A stretch of 62,594 bases of DNA, from NCBI GenBank assembly GCA_023387815.1, contig JAEWHK010000007.1, positions 1-62,594 of the forward strand, written 5' to 3'. Position 1 is the first letter of the stretch; every line of letters starts with the position of its first letter. The notes beneath the pieces were generated by a model, which ran no database searches, had not been told where the DNA came from, and saw nothing but the letters and a program-made list of their open reading frames with translations. The stretch is from Pseudomonadota bacterium (GTDB taxonomy: Bacteria > Pseudomonadota > Gammaproteobacteria > Burkholderiales > Burkholderiaceae_B). The position numbers were made by a program, and so were the translations under genes. Of this stretch, positions 8,325-17,282 are shown one piece after another.

Positions 8325-9299
8325 CTATCGTACTTCAACACCGGCCTTGGCAACGATATCTACCCATTTTTCTGTTTCCGCTTTCTGAAATGCGGCCAGC
8401 TCTTCAGGCGTACTGGCATCGGCCTCTATTCCCTGCACCTGCAGATTTTTAACCACAGCGGGATCATTCAGCGTTTTGACAAAAGCGTCATTCAGTACCT
8501 TGATTACTTCAGGCGGCGTCCTTGCGGGTGCATAAGACGCGAACCACGCCACCATTTCATAGCCTTTCACACCTGTCTCTTCCAGCGTTGGCAGATCCGG
8601 GGCAATATCCGTGCGCTTTTTGGTGGATACAGCCAGTGCGCGAAGCTTCCCTTCCCGCGCCAGCGGCAGCGTGGTGGAAGCATCGGCGATCATCATCTGA
8701 ATTTGCCCTCCCACAGTATCAACAACGGCCTGCGGATTGCTTTTGTAATCGACATTGCTGATTTTGGTACCGGTCAGAATTTTGAAAAGTTCCCCACCGA
8801 TGCGAGCGGAAGTGGACCCGCTTCCAAAGAACACCTTATCCGGATTCTGCTTCAGGTAATCGATGAATTCGGGCACGGTTTTTGAGGGAATGCTCTGGGG
8901 ATTGACCACTAACACAAGTGGAATATTGCCAAGTTTCGATACCGGCGCGAAATCCTTTACCGGATCATAAGGCAGCTTCTTGAACAGCGCGGAGTTACTC
9001 GCATGCGTAGTATTGGAGGTCACAAAAATACGATAACCGTCAGGCTTGGCGCGTGCCACGTCCTGCGCTGCAATGAAACCACTGGCGCCTCCCTTGTTTT
9101 CAACGACAACAGTCTGTCCCACCTTCTTCGACACCTCTTCTGCCAGTACGCGTGCCAGCTTGTCTGTTCCGCTGCCTGCGCCAAAGGGCACGACAAATGT
9201 GATTGGCCGCTCGGGATAGGCCGCCCATGCCTGGCTGCCCAGCATGCAGGCACCAAGAAGCGCCGAGGTCATCACACGTTTTACATTATTCATTCTCAT
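8325..9299 (-). CDS. Bug-type tripartite tricarboxylate receptor
   Basis: A 324-residue periplasmic binding protein with a signal peptide (VMTSALLGACMLGSQAWA) and the mature start YPERPITFVVPFGAGSGTDK. Further family segments are NKGGASGFIAAQDVARAKPD and FFGSGSTSARIGGELFK; the usual loop HVPYKG is altered to NVDYKSNPQAVVDTV, so the ligand pocket may differ from those of the other Bug proteins here. GGAGA precedes the first ATG by a normal distance; a second ATG two codons later is possible. It follows the small AtuA-type gene by 21 bases and is probably co-transcribed with it. Confidence 0.92.
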   Translation of the reverse strand: MRMNNVKRVMTSALLGACMLGSQAWAAYPERPITFVVPFGAGSGTDKLARVLAEEVSKKVGQTVVVENKGGASGFIAAQDVARAKPDGYRIFVTSNTTHASNSALFKKLPYDPVKDFAPVSKLGNIPLVLVVNPQSIPSKTVPEFIDYLKQNPDKVFFGSGSTSARIGGELFKILTGTKISNVDYKSNPQAVVDTVGGQIQMMIADASTTLPLAREGKLRALAVSTKKRTDIAPDLPTLEETGVKGYEMVAWFASYAPARTPPEVIKVLNDAFVKTLNDPAVVKNLQVQGIEADASTPEELAAFQKAETEKWVDIVAKAGVEVR

Positions 9300-9320
9300 T
9301 TTCTGTCTCCAGGTTAAATT

Positions 9321-9638
9321 TCAGATCTGCACGGTCATATCCAGCAGTCGAAACGAATTCGACTTGCCGTGCTTGTCCAGATTCAGGCTGCTGTTGACAC
9401 CGCCTTCAAGTACGTTGTCAATAACAAAATTGAGCGCCTGAATATTCGCCAGTTCGTAGCGCACAACATGACTGGCACCGCGATGCGCGAACCATGCCTG
9501 AACTTTATCGGCACTGACCTGCTCAAGCAGGATGGGCCAGTGCTTTTCTTCGTACGGAATCAGACTGATATTGAGCCGATTTCCTTTATCTCCCGCTCTT
9601 GCGTGAGCAATTTCATGAAGTGTGACTGTTTTTGTCAT
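9321..9638 (-). CDS. AtuA C-terminal-domain-like small protein
   Basis: A 105-residue protein with the motif LHEIAHARAGDKGNRLNISL, typical of the C-terminal domain of AtuA proteins, where it is fused to a DUF1446 domain. Here it is a separate gene whose start overlaps the DUF1446 gene by four bases (ATGA), so both subunits are probably made in equal amounts and assemble. AtuA was named for acyclic terpene (citronellol/geraniol) use in Pseudomonas; the biochemical role of the split form is not established. The remainder of the protein (HRGASHVVRYELANIQALNF) matches the same domain. Nothing suggests a frameshift: the preceding gene ends with a proper stop and this one has its own ATG. Confidence 0.82.
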   Translation of the reverse strand: MTKTVTLHEIAHARAGDKGNRLNISLIPYEEKHWPILLEQVSADKVQAWFAHRGASHVVRYELANIQALNFVIDNVLEGGVNSSLNLDKHGKSNSFRLLDMTVQI

Positions 9639-11008
9639 GACTCATCTCCCGTCAAATAACGCCAGGATTCGCTCACCTGTTCTCTGGGAATCAGATAGGA
9701 AACCGTTCGCACACTGCGCTTAATATTCGTCCGAACGCCACCGCCGCCAGCCGGGCCGCAGCAATACAGCGCATTGACTTCATGCATCAGCCGCTCAACG
9801 GTCGGACGCGCAGGTGCATTGACAGCCAGACGCAGCCGTACATCCTGAATTTCTGTCAGGGAAAGCGTATCGGCCAGATCGCCGCTATCGGAATCCAGAA
9901 TACTCACGCTCCCGATAATATCCTGACGAAAGCGACACGGTTCTGTCAGCAGCTTCGCCCGCTCAGCCAGCACATCGGCCGCCAGGCGTGCGCGTCCGCC
10001 CGCATTGCGCCCGGCATAGGAAATTTCACCTTCAGCAAACCAGTCACCGATGAAAGAAACCGTAGCTTTCAATGTGTCGGGTCGCGCCTTTCCGGTAGCG
10101 CCTGTGAGCTCAACGAGATTGGGTGAAATCTGGCGAATGTGGACATTGGAGATATCCAGCACGACATCAGGTGTGATATAGCGGGCGGGATCATGTATTT
10201 CATATAGCATTTGCTCCTTCACCGTCATCAGATTGACCACACCGCCCGTTTCATCCGCTTTGCCAATGACAATGCGACCATCCTCAAAGATCTCTGCAAT
10301 GGGAAAACCGACATGGGCAAGATCGGGAACGTCCTTGTAACCCGGGTCAGCAAAATATCCGCCGGTGACCTGCGAACCGCATTCCAGCAAATGTCCGGCC
10401 AGCGTTGCCGCTGCAAGACGGTCCCAGTCCTCCCAGCCCCAATTGAAATGTGATACGGCCGGGCCGACAGTCAGGGCCGGGTCAGCCACTCTTCCCGTAA
10501 TAACAATCTGACTGCCGTCTCTAAGCGCCTGGGCAATGGACCTGGCTCCCAGATATACGTTTGCAGCGATGGGGTCTTTGGTACCTGCGGCCAGTTCCCG
10601 GTCGCCTTCCCAGATTTGCATGCTGTCCAGATCCACTTTATGCAGAATATCGTCACCTTCAACAATGGCAATTTTCAGGCCATCGAGTCCCAGCGATGAA
10701 GCAAGCGACCGGATTGCGCGCGCTGCCGCCACAGGATTGGCCGCGCCGAAATTGCTCACTATGGGGATATGATGCTCGATGCAATCTTTCAGTATCGGCT
10801 GCAGAACCTGTTCCAGCAAAGGTTCGTACCCCATGGCAGGATCCTGGTTTTTTGCCAGCTGACCCAAGGCCAGCGTACGCTCTGCCAGCATTTCGAATAT
10901 CAAAACGGAGGGCTGAGAACGGGCAATAAGCGTCCTGACCACGGCCTGCGCTGCGTCGATCCGATCTCCGGAAAATCCGGCGCCGCATCCTACCAACAGA
11001 CTTTGCAT
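9635..11008 (-). CDS. DUF1446 / AtuA-like acyclic terpene utilization family protein
   Basis: A 457-residue protein. The ATG at 11008 was chosen over 11047 because GGGAGA lies just upstream and the family N-terminus MQSLLVGCGAGFSGDRIDAA starts there. Conserved features include SNFGAANPVAAARAI, the segment IVEGDDILHKVD, and VITGRVADPALTVGP followed by HFNWGWEDWD. The family is known from the terpene utilisation cluster of pseudomonads, but no reaction is firmly assigned. It leads the minus-strand row with the small C-terminal partner, two Bug genes and LysR, so a role in metabolism of an imported organic acid is more likely here than terpene use. The upstream 219 bases are AT-rich and shared with the divergent HTH gene. 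Confidence 0.85.
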   Translation of the reverse strand: MQSLLVGCGAGFSGDRIDAAQAVVRTLIARSQPSVLIFEMLAERTLALGQLAKNQDPAMGYEPLLEQVLQPILKDCIEHHIPIVSNFGAANPVAAARAIRSLASSLGLDGLKIAIVEGDDILHKVDLDSMQIWEGDRELAAGTKDPIAANVYLGARSIAQALRDGSQIVITGRVADPALTVGPAVSHFNWGWEDWDRLAAATLAGHLLECGSQVTGGYFADPGYKDVPDLAHVGFPIAEIFEDGRIVIGKADETGGVVNLMTVKEQMLYEIHDPARYITPDVVLDISNVHIRQISPNLVELTGATGKARPDTLKATVSFIGDWFAEGEISYAGRNAGGRARLAADVLAERAKLLTEPCRFRQDIIGSVSILDSDSGDLADTLSLTEIQDVRLRLAVNAPARPTVERLMHEVNALYCCGPAGGGGVRTNIKRSVRTVSYLIPREQVSESWRYLTGDES

Positions 11009-11227
11009 AGCGTCTCCCTGACTATTATTGATGGACTTTTGAACCATTCTAATGAATTATTATTGAAATATTAAATTGATTATTTCGATTGATTAATAAA
11101 TAAATAGTATAAATCCGGGCACGTCATGCCTTTATTCCTTGTATTAAATTTGTCATATTTACTGTCGGCCTACTGTATACTTTTCATGACAACCAGTTCA
11201 CGAGGTAGTGACTTTTTGGGATTGACA

Positions 11228-11743
11228 ATGCATCCGTTTGTTGATGGTGGCCTGCAAAACATTTGGCTGAGCAATGGTTATAGAATAAAACAGACCAGGA
11301 ATGGTCGAAGCATTGTCGTCCATAATCCTCAAGGTTTGCGCAGAACAATTTGCAGCGCGCTATGCGTAAAAAGTGTGCCTCTGAGTGGCGCAGAATTCCA
11401 ATACTTGTGCAAGGAACTGCAGCTGCCACCAGCCACGCTCTGTAAACGCCTGGGCGTGACCGAATCACAGTTGTCACAATGGGAATCATCCGCACAGGTT
11501 CCCCGACATGCAGACACCTTTATTCGAATCCTGTTTGCGGTTCATCTGGACCGGCCGGAACGGGTAATGCGGCTTGGAGCCAGGGTCGCTGCCCGGGAGC
11601 AGAACGTTTATTTTGTATTGAACCATTCAGACAAAGGATGGGTGCTGCGAGAAACGCTGAACCAGCCTGTGCCTTCAGAATCGGGCGCCCGCAACAATGA
11701 GACGGATACAAGCCTCGCGACAGATATGGATTCGCTGGCATAA
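11228..11743 (+). CDS. Helix-turn-helix regulator, antitoxin/MqsA-C-terminal-like
   Basis: The open frame runs from 11126, but the likely start is the ATG at 11228 (171 residues), since MHPFVDGGLQNIWLSNGYRI fits the N-terminus of this small-regulator family and GGGA lies six bases upstream. An ATG at 11186 is possible. Residues about 55-110 form an HTH: LSGAEFQYLCKELQLPPATL, then LGVTESQLSQWESSAQVPR, resembling the DNA-binding half of MqsA/HigA-type antitoxins. No toxin gene is adjacent, so it is more likely a stand-alone regulator. A clear terminator follows at 11754. Function unknown. Confidence 0.7.
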   Translation: MHPFVDGGLQNIWLSNGYRIKQTRNGRSIVVHNPQGLRRTICSALCVKSVPLSGAEFQYLCKELQLPPATLCKRLGVTESQLSQWESSAQVPRHADTFIRILFAVHLDRPERVMRLGARVAAREQNVYFVLNHSDKGWVLRETLNQPVPSESGARNNETDTSLATDMDSLA

Positions 11744-11753
11744 TCCTTAAAGC

Positions 11754-11798
11754 AGCAAGCCCACTGACGGTACTGACGATCAGCGGGCTTGCTTTTTC
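11754..11798 (+). terminator. Rho-independent terminator after the HTH gene
   Basis: AGCAAGCCC at 11754-11762 pairs perfectly with GGGCTTGCT at 11785-11793, and a run of five T follows. It starts eleven bases after the HTH stop. The catalase gene on the other strand ends at 11818, so the stem may stop both transcripts, although the T-run on that side is weak. Confidence 0.8.
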
Positions 11799-11817
11799 AC
11801 ATCAGGCCATGACGACT

Positions 11818-13914
11818 TCAGGCCAGCGTACGGATTTTGGGTTCCCTATCCCACTGACGCGTTTTCGCCAGTTTAATAAACCCCTTGGTGTCCTCCGGTG
11901 CCACAACACCAGCATCAGGTTCAATACCGGCAGCCTCCAGGATTTTATGCGTTCCTTTACAGGCCGCGATGGCTTTCAGGTGCCCAAACGCATCGCGGAA
12001 CCAGTCGATGGCGGCTGCTTCCTTCACCAGTTTTTCTGCCTCGGCCATGGGCAGAATACTCACAACGCCGTCAAACACGATTGAGGGTGTGCCCGCGAGC
12101 TGACCGTCAGCAGTAACAGACGTGCCGTCCTTAAGAGTTACCCCTCGTTTTTGTGCTACCAGTTTGCAGGCGGCGCCGGCCTTGGTCAACGCCTTTTTCA
12201 TCGCATCAATGGTCTCATTGTTTGAACCATCTGCAATCAGAATGCCTATCGTACGTCCTTCCAGCGTATCTTTCATTTTATCGATAATACGCAGGGCTGG
12301 AGAGGGAGCCATATCCTTTACCGGCACTTGTGGTTTAGCAGCAGGTGGCAAAGACTTGAGTCCCAGACCATTGCCAACCCGTTTTGCCAGGCCTTCATCT
12401 ATGACGCGCAGCTGACTGACCACAGCCAGACGCACGTGTTCCGTTTCCACTTTCGACAGCTCGAATACCAGTGCCGATGCCAGGTGTGATTGCTCTATGT
12501 CAGACTGGCTGCGAAAGAACATTCTTGCCTGGCTGTAATGATCGGCAAAGCTCTCGGAACGAATGCGGGATTTGACGCCATCATTCTGAATGGCCGCGCT
12601 ATGAAAGCCGGTTGTGACGCTGGCCCGCGATGCTTCGGGCTCCAGACTTTGCGGATCGTAAGCCGTCCTTCCCTTGTTGACCTGCATCTGCATATGGCCG
12701 TCACGCTGGTTATTATGGAATGGACATTTGGGCGCATTGACGGGAATCTGTGCGAAATTCGGCCCACCCAATCGTGATAATTGCGTGTCCAGGTAAGAGA
12801 ACAACCGCCCCTGCAACAACGGATCGTCAGAAAAATCGATGCCCGGCACAATATTGGCGGGACAGAACGCGACCTGTTCCGTTTCGGCAAAGAAATTATC
12901 CGGCCAGCGATTCAACACCATGCGGCCAATCATTTTGAGCGGAACCAGTTCCTCGGGAATCAGTTTTGTTGAATCCAGATGATCAAACGGGAATTTGTCG
13001 GCCTCTTCCTGAGTGAAAAGCTGAACGCCCAGCTCCCACTCAGGATAACTGCCATTCTGGATGGCCTCAAAAAAATCACGACGATGGAAATCCGGATCTG
13101 CGCCGGCAAGTTTCACTGCCTCGTCCCAAACCGTTGACTGCAGGCCCAGCTTCGGCCGCCAGTGAAACTTCACAAATGTGGTATTACCATCCTTGTCGAC
13201 CAGACGGAAGCTATGGATACCAAAGCCTTCCATCATCCGCAATGATCGCGGGATAGCGCGATCACTCATTGCCCACATGACCATATGCATTGACTCGGGC
13301 ATCAGGGAAATGAAATCCCAGAACGTGTCGTGCGCGCTGGCAGCCTGGGGAAAGCCACGATCCGGCTCCATTTTGACGGCATGGATCAGATCCGGAAACT
13401 TGATGGCGTCCTGAATGAAGAACACAGGCATATTATTGCCCACCAGATCCCAGTTGCCTTCCTTGGTGTAGAACTTGACCGCAAAGCCGCGCACATCGCG
13501 AGGCGTATCCACCGAGCCGCTACCGCCGGCCACGGTGGAGAAGCGACAGAATACGGGCGTCTGTACATTCTTCTCTGTCAGAAGTTTTGCAGTTGTATAT
13601 TTCGAAAGTGATTGCGTCAACTCAAAGTACCCATGCGCGCCCGTACCGCGCGCGTGAACAATCCTCTCGGGAATACGTTCGTGATCGAAATGGGTAATTT
13701 TTTCCCGAAGAACAAAATCCTCGAGCAAGGTGGGACCGCGTGGGTTGGATCGCAGGGAGTTCTGATTGTCACTGATGGCCAGACCCTGCTGCGTGGTCAT
13801 GACCGGATGAGCGCCTCCTGCCTGCTGGTGCAATTCCCCGGCATTTCCTTTTTCATCTTTGGGGCCATTGGCTTTACGGGAAGCGGCTTTTTTCGCACTT
13901 GACTTCATTTGCAT
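11818..13914 (-). CDS. katE: Large-subunit catalase with C-terminal DJ-1/PfpI-like domain (HPII type)
   Basis: A 698-residue protein, the length of large clade-2 catalases such as E. coli HPII, which dismutate hydrogen peroxide to water and oxygen. Residues about 60-540 are the haem catalase core: the catalytic His is H87 in RIPERIVHARGTGAHG, the active-site Asn lies in WDLVGNNMPVFFIQD, and the proximal Tyr in RLFSYLDTQLSRLGG. Residues about 565-695 form a flavodoxin-like, class I amidotransferase-type domain (GRTIGILIADGSNN; KGTHKILEAAGIEPD). The Lys/Ala-rich N-terminal 35 residues are a variable extension. It is a single gene, converging with the HTH gene and followed on the upstream side by a 325-base gap. 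Probably stationary-phase or oxidative-stress protection. Confidence 0.96.
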   Translation of the reverse strand: MQMKSSAKKAASRKANGPKDEKGNAGELHQQAGGAHPVMTTQQGLAISDNQNSLRSNPRGPTLLEDFVLREKITHFDHERIPERIVHARGTGAHGYFELTQSLSKYTTAKLLTEKNVQTPVFCRFSTVAGGSGSVDTPRDVRGFAVKFYTKEGNWDLVGNNMPVFFIQDAIKFPDLIHAVKMEPDRGFPQAASAHDTFWDFISLMPESMHMVMWAMSDRAIPRSLRMMEGFGIHSFRLVDKDGNTTFVKFHWRPKLGLQSTVWDEAVKLAGADPDFHRRDFFEAIQNGSYPEWELGVQLFTQEEADKFPFDHLDSTKLIPEELVPLKMIGRMVLNRWPDNFFAETEQVAFCPANIVPGIDFSDDPLLQGRLFSYLDTQLSRLGGPNFAQIPVNAPKCPFHNNQRDGHMQMQVNKGRTAYDPQSLEPEASRASVTTGFHSAAIQNDGVKSRIRSESFADHYSQARMFFRSQSDIEQSHLASALVFELSKVETEHVRLAVVSQLRVIDEGLAKRVGNGLGLKSLPPAAKPQVPVKDMAPSPALRIIDKMKDTLEGRTIGILIADGSNNETIDAMKKALTKAGAACKLVAQKRGVTLKDGTSVTADGQLAGTPSIVFDGVVSILPMAEAEKLVKEAAAIDWFRDAFGHLKAIAACKGTHKILEAAGIEPDAGVVAPEDTKGFIKLAKTRQWDREPKIRTLA

Positions 13915-14239
13915 CTCCTTGATACCGGACTTGAATCATGATCAGTTGAACGGAATACGGGATGACAGAGGAGTTTGCCACGTTGTCATTGGACGCATTC
14001 AGGCGGGGATCATTTTCCCGACTGGCTGGCTCCTCACCTCGTTTGAAGCTTGAACATTGGCATAACTAGTATGCCATATTCCCTTCTGACGGTGAAGATG
14101 ATCCAGACCCGGGAGGTAATCAGCGATTTCCCATGAATTGGCCCGCGCAATGCAAAGACCCCCAACACCAGTTGAGGGCCTCGCTTAGGTACTCGCGTTC
14201 CTGCGTGCTGCGCCGCAGGTCTCGTGCCAAATATCCGGT
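13915..14239. other. Non-coding gap upstream of the catalase
   Basis: This 325-base stretch separates the ABC binding-protein stop from the catalase start, both on the minus strand, so it should hold the catalase promoter and the end of the ABC transcript. A small imperfect hairpin (CCCAAC, loop ACCA, GTTGAGGG) lies at about 14161-14178 and a short one (CTGCGCCGCAG) at 14208-14218. Neither has a T-run. I see no convincing OxyR site or sigma-70 promoter and no open reading frame worth calling. Confidence 0.5.
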
Positions 14240-15037
14240 TTACGAATTCTGATTCATGACCTTCTCAGACAGTTCATTACCGTGATACTTCTTGTAAATG
14301 GCATTGAGCTTGCCGTTCTTCAGATTTTCCTGAATCCATTTGTCGAGCCAGGCCTTGAGTTCAGGATTATTTTTTGGCAAGGCAATACCCAGCATGAATT
14401 CATTCTGCACAAACTTGATTTCAAACGGATCTTTGCTCTGCTTCTTGTTGATTTCAGCGACGATCGGCCATTGTGACGACACCACTCGAACCTGACCGGA
14501 AGCCCCTGCAGTAACCAGCGTGGCGTCATCCTCAAAGCGGCGAATATTGGCATCTTTCGCATTTTTTGTAATATCCGCATCATTGACTGTCGCACGCGTT
14601 ACACCAATTTGCACCCCTTTGAGATCGGCATAATTTTTGATCTGCACATCCTTGGGTGCGGCCACGATTGTCTGTAATGACGCATACGGCACGGTGAAAT
14701 CAACCACCTTGGCGCGTTCCGGCGTAATCGACAAACTGGATACCGTCAGATCGGCCTTGCCGGTCTGGATCACCGGCACCCGCGCCGCATTCGTGATCTG
14801 TACCAGTTGCAGTTTCACGCCCAGGTCCTCGGCAAGCAGCTTGGCCGTATCCACATCGGAACCCTCGGGTTCCATGCTGGCATTGGCGTAACTGAACATG
14901 GGTACCCCCATTGCCACTGCAACGCGGATGGTGCCGTTCTTTTTGATTGTTTCAAGCGAGTCCGCATGACTGACGGCGCAGACGCCCATCAGACCAATGC
15001 CGAAACCGGCCAGTTTCAGTGCATGTAAAAATTTCAT
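14240..15037 (-). CDS. ABC transporter substrate-binding protein, family 3 (polar amino acid type)
   Basis: A 265-residue periplasmic binding protein with a signal peptide (LAGFGIGLMGVCAVSHA) and the family-3 fold: LETIKKNGTIRVAVAMGVPM, then GSDVDTAKLLAEDLGVKLQL, the signature-like KADLTVSSLSITPERAKVVD, and LKAWLDKWIQENLKNGKLN at the end. Members bind amino acids, opines and some sugar acids. It is the last gene of a minus-strand row with the ATPase, two permeases and uronate dehydrogenase, which makes the importer complete. Context points to a uronic acid or derivative as a possible ligand, but the family alone would suggest an amino acid. Confidence 0.93.
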   Translation of the reverse strand: MKFLHALKLAGFGIGLMGVCAVSHADSLETIKKNGTIRVAVAMGVPMFSYANASMEPEGSDVDTAKLLAEDLGVKLQLVQITNAARVPVIQTGKADLTVSSLSITPERAKVVDFTVPYASLQTIVAAPKDVQIKNYADLKGVQIGVTRATVNDADITKNAKDANIRRFEDDATLVTAGASGQVRVVSSQWPIVAEINKKQSKDPFEIKFVQNEFMLGIALPKNNPELKAWLDKWIQENLKNGKLNAIYKKYHGNELSEKVMNQNS

Positions 15038-15091
15038 TTGTCGTCCTACCTTTGTAAATATGATTGTTTATAAGAATGGGAGGTGGTGTAT

Positions 15092-15820
15092 TCAAAGCCC
15101 TGCAGCCACGAACGCCTGCAGTTCCGGCGTTTGCGGATGGTCCAGGATTTCCGGTCCGCCGGTTTCCCATACCAGCCCCTGATACATATAAATTACCTTG
15201 TCGGCAATCCGTCTTGCAAAGGCCATTTCATGTGTGACAAGCACCATGGTCATGCCACCTTTAGCGAGGTCCTCAATCACTCGCAGCACTTCACCGGTCA
15301 GTTGCGGATCCAGTGCCGAAGTCACTTCATCAAAAAGCATGACCCTGGGCTCCATTGCCAGCGAGCGGGCAATCGCAACGCGCTGTTGCTGGCCACCCGA
15401 CAATTGCTCGGGATAACTGCCAGCCTTTTCTGCAAGCCCGACCTTGACCAGTACAGCCTGCGCCCGCTGCACACATTCTTCCTTTGACATCTTGCGAACA
15501 TGCTTGAGCGCCAGCACAATATTCTGCTGAACGGTCAAATGAGGAAACAGGTTATAACTTTGAAATACGATCCCGACATCTTTTCGCAACTCGCGCAGAT
15601 TGACGCTTCCGGATCCGATTTCATGACCGCAAACTGAGATCGTGCCACTGTTGATGGTTTCCAGATGATCCATGCAACGCAATGCAGTGCTTTTGCCCGA
15701 CCCGCTCTGCCCAATGATGGCGACGACTTCTCCACGGTTTATTTCAAATGAAACACCTTTAAGAACTTCGTTGTCACCGAAGCGCTTGTGTACATCGCGA
15801 ACGTTAACGATTGCCGACAT
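15092..15820 (-). CDS. ABC transporter ATP-binding protein, GlnQ/PAAT type
   Basis: A 242-residue cytoplasmic ATPase with all ABC motifs: Walker A GQSGSGKST at about 36-44, Q-loop FQSYNLFPHLT, signature LSGGQQQRVAIARSLA, Walker B VMLFDEVTSALDP and the switch His in VLVTHEMAFAR. The arrangement is that of polar amino acid importers. The ATG overlaps the end of the preceding permease gene by 17 bases, and the binding-protein gene follows after 54 bases. It powers import by the two permeases encoded just upstream in transcription order. Confidence 0.96.
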   Translation of the reverse strand: MSAIVNVRDVHKRFGDNEVLKGVSFEINRGEVVAIIGQSGSGKSTALRCMDHLETINSGTISVCGHEIGSGSVNLRELRKDVGIVFQSYNLFPHLTVQQNIVLALKHVRKMSKEECVQRAQAVLVKVGLAEKAGSYPEQLSGGQQQRVAIARSLAMEPRVMLFDEVTSALDPQLTGEVLRVIEDLAKGGMTMVLVTHEMAFARRIADKVIYMYQGLVWETGGPEILDHPQTPELQAFVAAGL

Positions 15821-16454
15821 TCAGTTTTTTCTCCATGGCTCGGCTCCAGAGTGACAATGGATAGCAGAGCATAAAATAAAAGGCACCCACCAGCATGAAA
15901 ACCAGAAAAGGCTGGAACAACGAGTTATTGATAATCTGCCCCGCGCGGGTCACTTCGACAAACCCCACGACCGAGGCGAGCGAGGTCAGCTTGATGACCT
16001 GCACCAGATAACCGACAGATGGCGGCAATGACATTCGCAATGCCTGTGGAATAATGACAAGAATCAATGACTGCCAGCGCGAGAGTCCCAGACATTCGGA
16101 AGCTTCCCACTGAGTCTTTTCAATCGCCTGAACGCTGCCGCGCCAGATCTCGCCCAGGAATGCACTTACGTGAATGGTCAGCGCCACCGCAGAGGCGACC
16201 AGCGGTGCCACATTGATGCCAAAAATGCCGACACCGAAATAGACGATAAACAGCAGGACCAGCAGCGGTATTCCCTGAATGATTTGTATATAGGCAGAGG
16301 TCAGCATTCTCAAAGGCTTGTGCACAGACACGCGTGCAAGCATCACCGCAAAACCAGCAATGGAGCCAAAGATAAATGAGATCAGAGACAGAACCAGTGT
16401 CCAGCCAACGCCCTTGATCAGAAACAACAATTGCAATGTAGAAAAGGATTCCAT
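15804..16454 (-). CDS. ABC transporter permease, PAAT type (second subunit)
   Basis: A 216-residue inner-membrane protein with about five transmembrane helices, starting LLFLIKGVGWTLVLSLISFI, and the cytoplasmic EAA loop EASECLGLSRWQSLILVIIP that contacts the ATPase. It starts three bases after the stop of the first permease and overlaps the ATPase start by 17 bases, so expression of the three is coupled. Together with the 16458-17237 protein it would form the heterodimeric channel of the importer. Confidence 0.94.
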   Translation of the reverse strand: MESFSTLQLLFLIKGVGWTLVLSLISFIFGSIAGFAVMLARVSVHKPLRMLTSAYIQIIQGIPLLVLLFIVYFGVGIFGINVAPLVASAVALTIHVSAFLGEIWRGSVQAIEKTQWEASECLGLSRWQSLILVIIPQALRMSLPPSVGYLVQVIKLTSLASVVGFVEVTRAGQIINNSLFQPFLVFMLVGAFYFMLCYPLSLWSRAMEKKLNVGNR

Positions 16455-16457
16455 CGA

Positions 16458-17237
16458 CTATCCCCTCACCGTGATGGCCTGCACTTTTTGTGTCGTGCTG
16501 CCTGTACTTGCATTCTTAACGCTGCCCGCACCTTTCCGTGTTTTTGCGGCCTTTCGCTGAAGTTGCGCAATTACCCTCTTACGGCGAAACAGCATCTGTT
16601 CTGCGAGCCAGAATAACAGTCGCAATATCACGGCAAGCAGCAGATACAGCGCGGCTACCACAATGTAGGATTCCAGCGAAAGAAAGGTCTCAGACTGCAC
16701 GTTATTGGCCACGGCCGTCAGTTCCTCGGTTGAAATCTGGGATGTAATGGAAGACATCAGCATCATCAGGATGAACTGGCTGGTAATGGAAGGATAGACT
16801 TTTTCAAACGCCGGCAGCATGATGACATGCCAATAGATACGAGGCCTTGAAAGACCAAGACACTCGGCCGCTTCAATCTGTCCGCGGGGAATCGCATCCA
16901 TTCCCGCACGAATGATTTCCGATGAATAGGCCCCCACGTTAATCACCATGGCGATGACAGCGGCGACCGCGGGCGGCATCTGCAGACCTATACTGGACAG
17001 ACCAAAATAAAAAATGAAAATCTGTACCAGAAACGGCGTATTGCGAATCGTCTCGACATAAATGGCGCATACCCGTTGCAGCCAGCGATAGCGACTACGG
17101 CTGCCGATGGAGCAAAAAATGCCGATAATCAGCCCGAATACCGTTGACGCCAATGTGAGTTCCAGCGTCAGAATGGCCCCGCTGGCAAAGGTGTTCCAAT
17201 AGGGAAGCAGGCCCGCGAAATTGAAATCATAGTGCAC
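16458..17237 (-). CDS. ABC transporter permease, PAAT type (first subunit, extended C-terminus)
   Basis: A 259-residue permease with the EAA loop EAAECLGLSRPRIYWHVIML and about five membrane segments (GAILTLELTLASTVFGLIIG; VETIRNTPFLVQIFIFYFGL). It is some 40 residues longer than its partner because of a basic, Ser/Thr-rich C-terminal tail (RRKRVIAQLQRKAAKTRKGA) that should lie in the cytoplasm. It follows uronate dehydrogenase by 45 bases. The tail has no recognisable domain. Confidence 0.94.
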   Translation of the reverse strand: MHYDFNFAGLLPYWNTFASGAILTLELTLASTVFGLIIGIFCSIGSRSRYRWLQRVCAIYVETIRNTPFLVQIFIFYFGLSSIGLQMPPAVAAVIAMVINVGAYSSEIIRAGMDAIPRGQIEAAECLGLSRPRIYWHVIMLPAFEKVYPSITSQFILMMLMSSITSQISTEELTAVANNVQSETFLSLESYIVVAALYLLLAVILRLLFWLAEQMLFRRKRVIAQLQRKAAKTRKGAGSVKNASTGSTTQKVQAITVRG

Positions 17238-17282
17238 TTGACTCTCCCATAGCGGCGGGCCTTTGATCTATCGGCATGCTCA

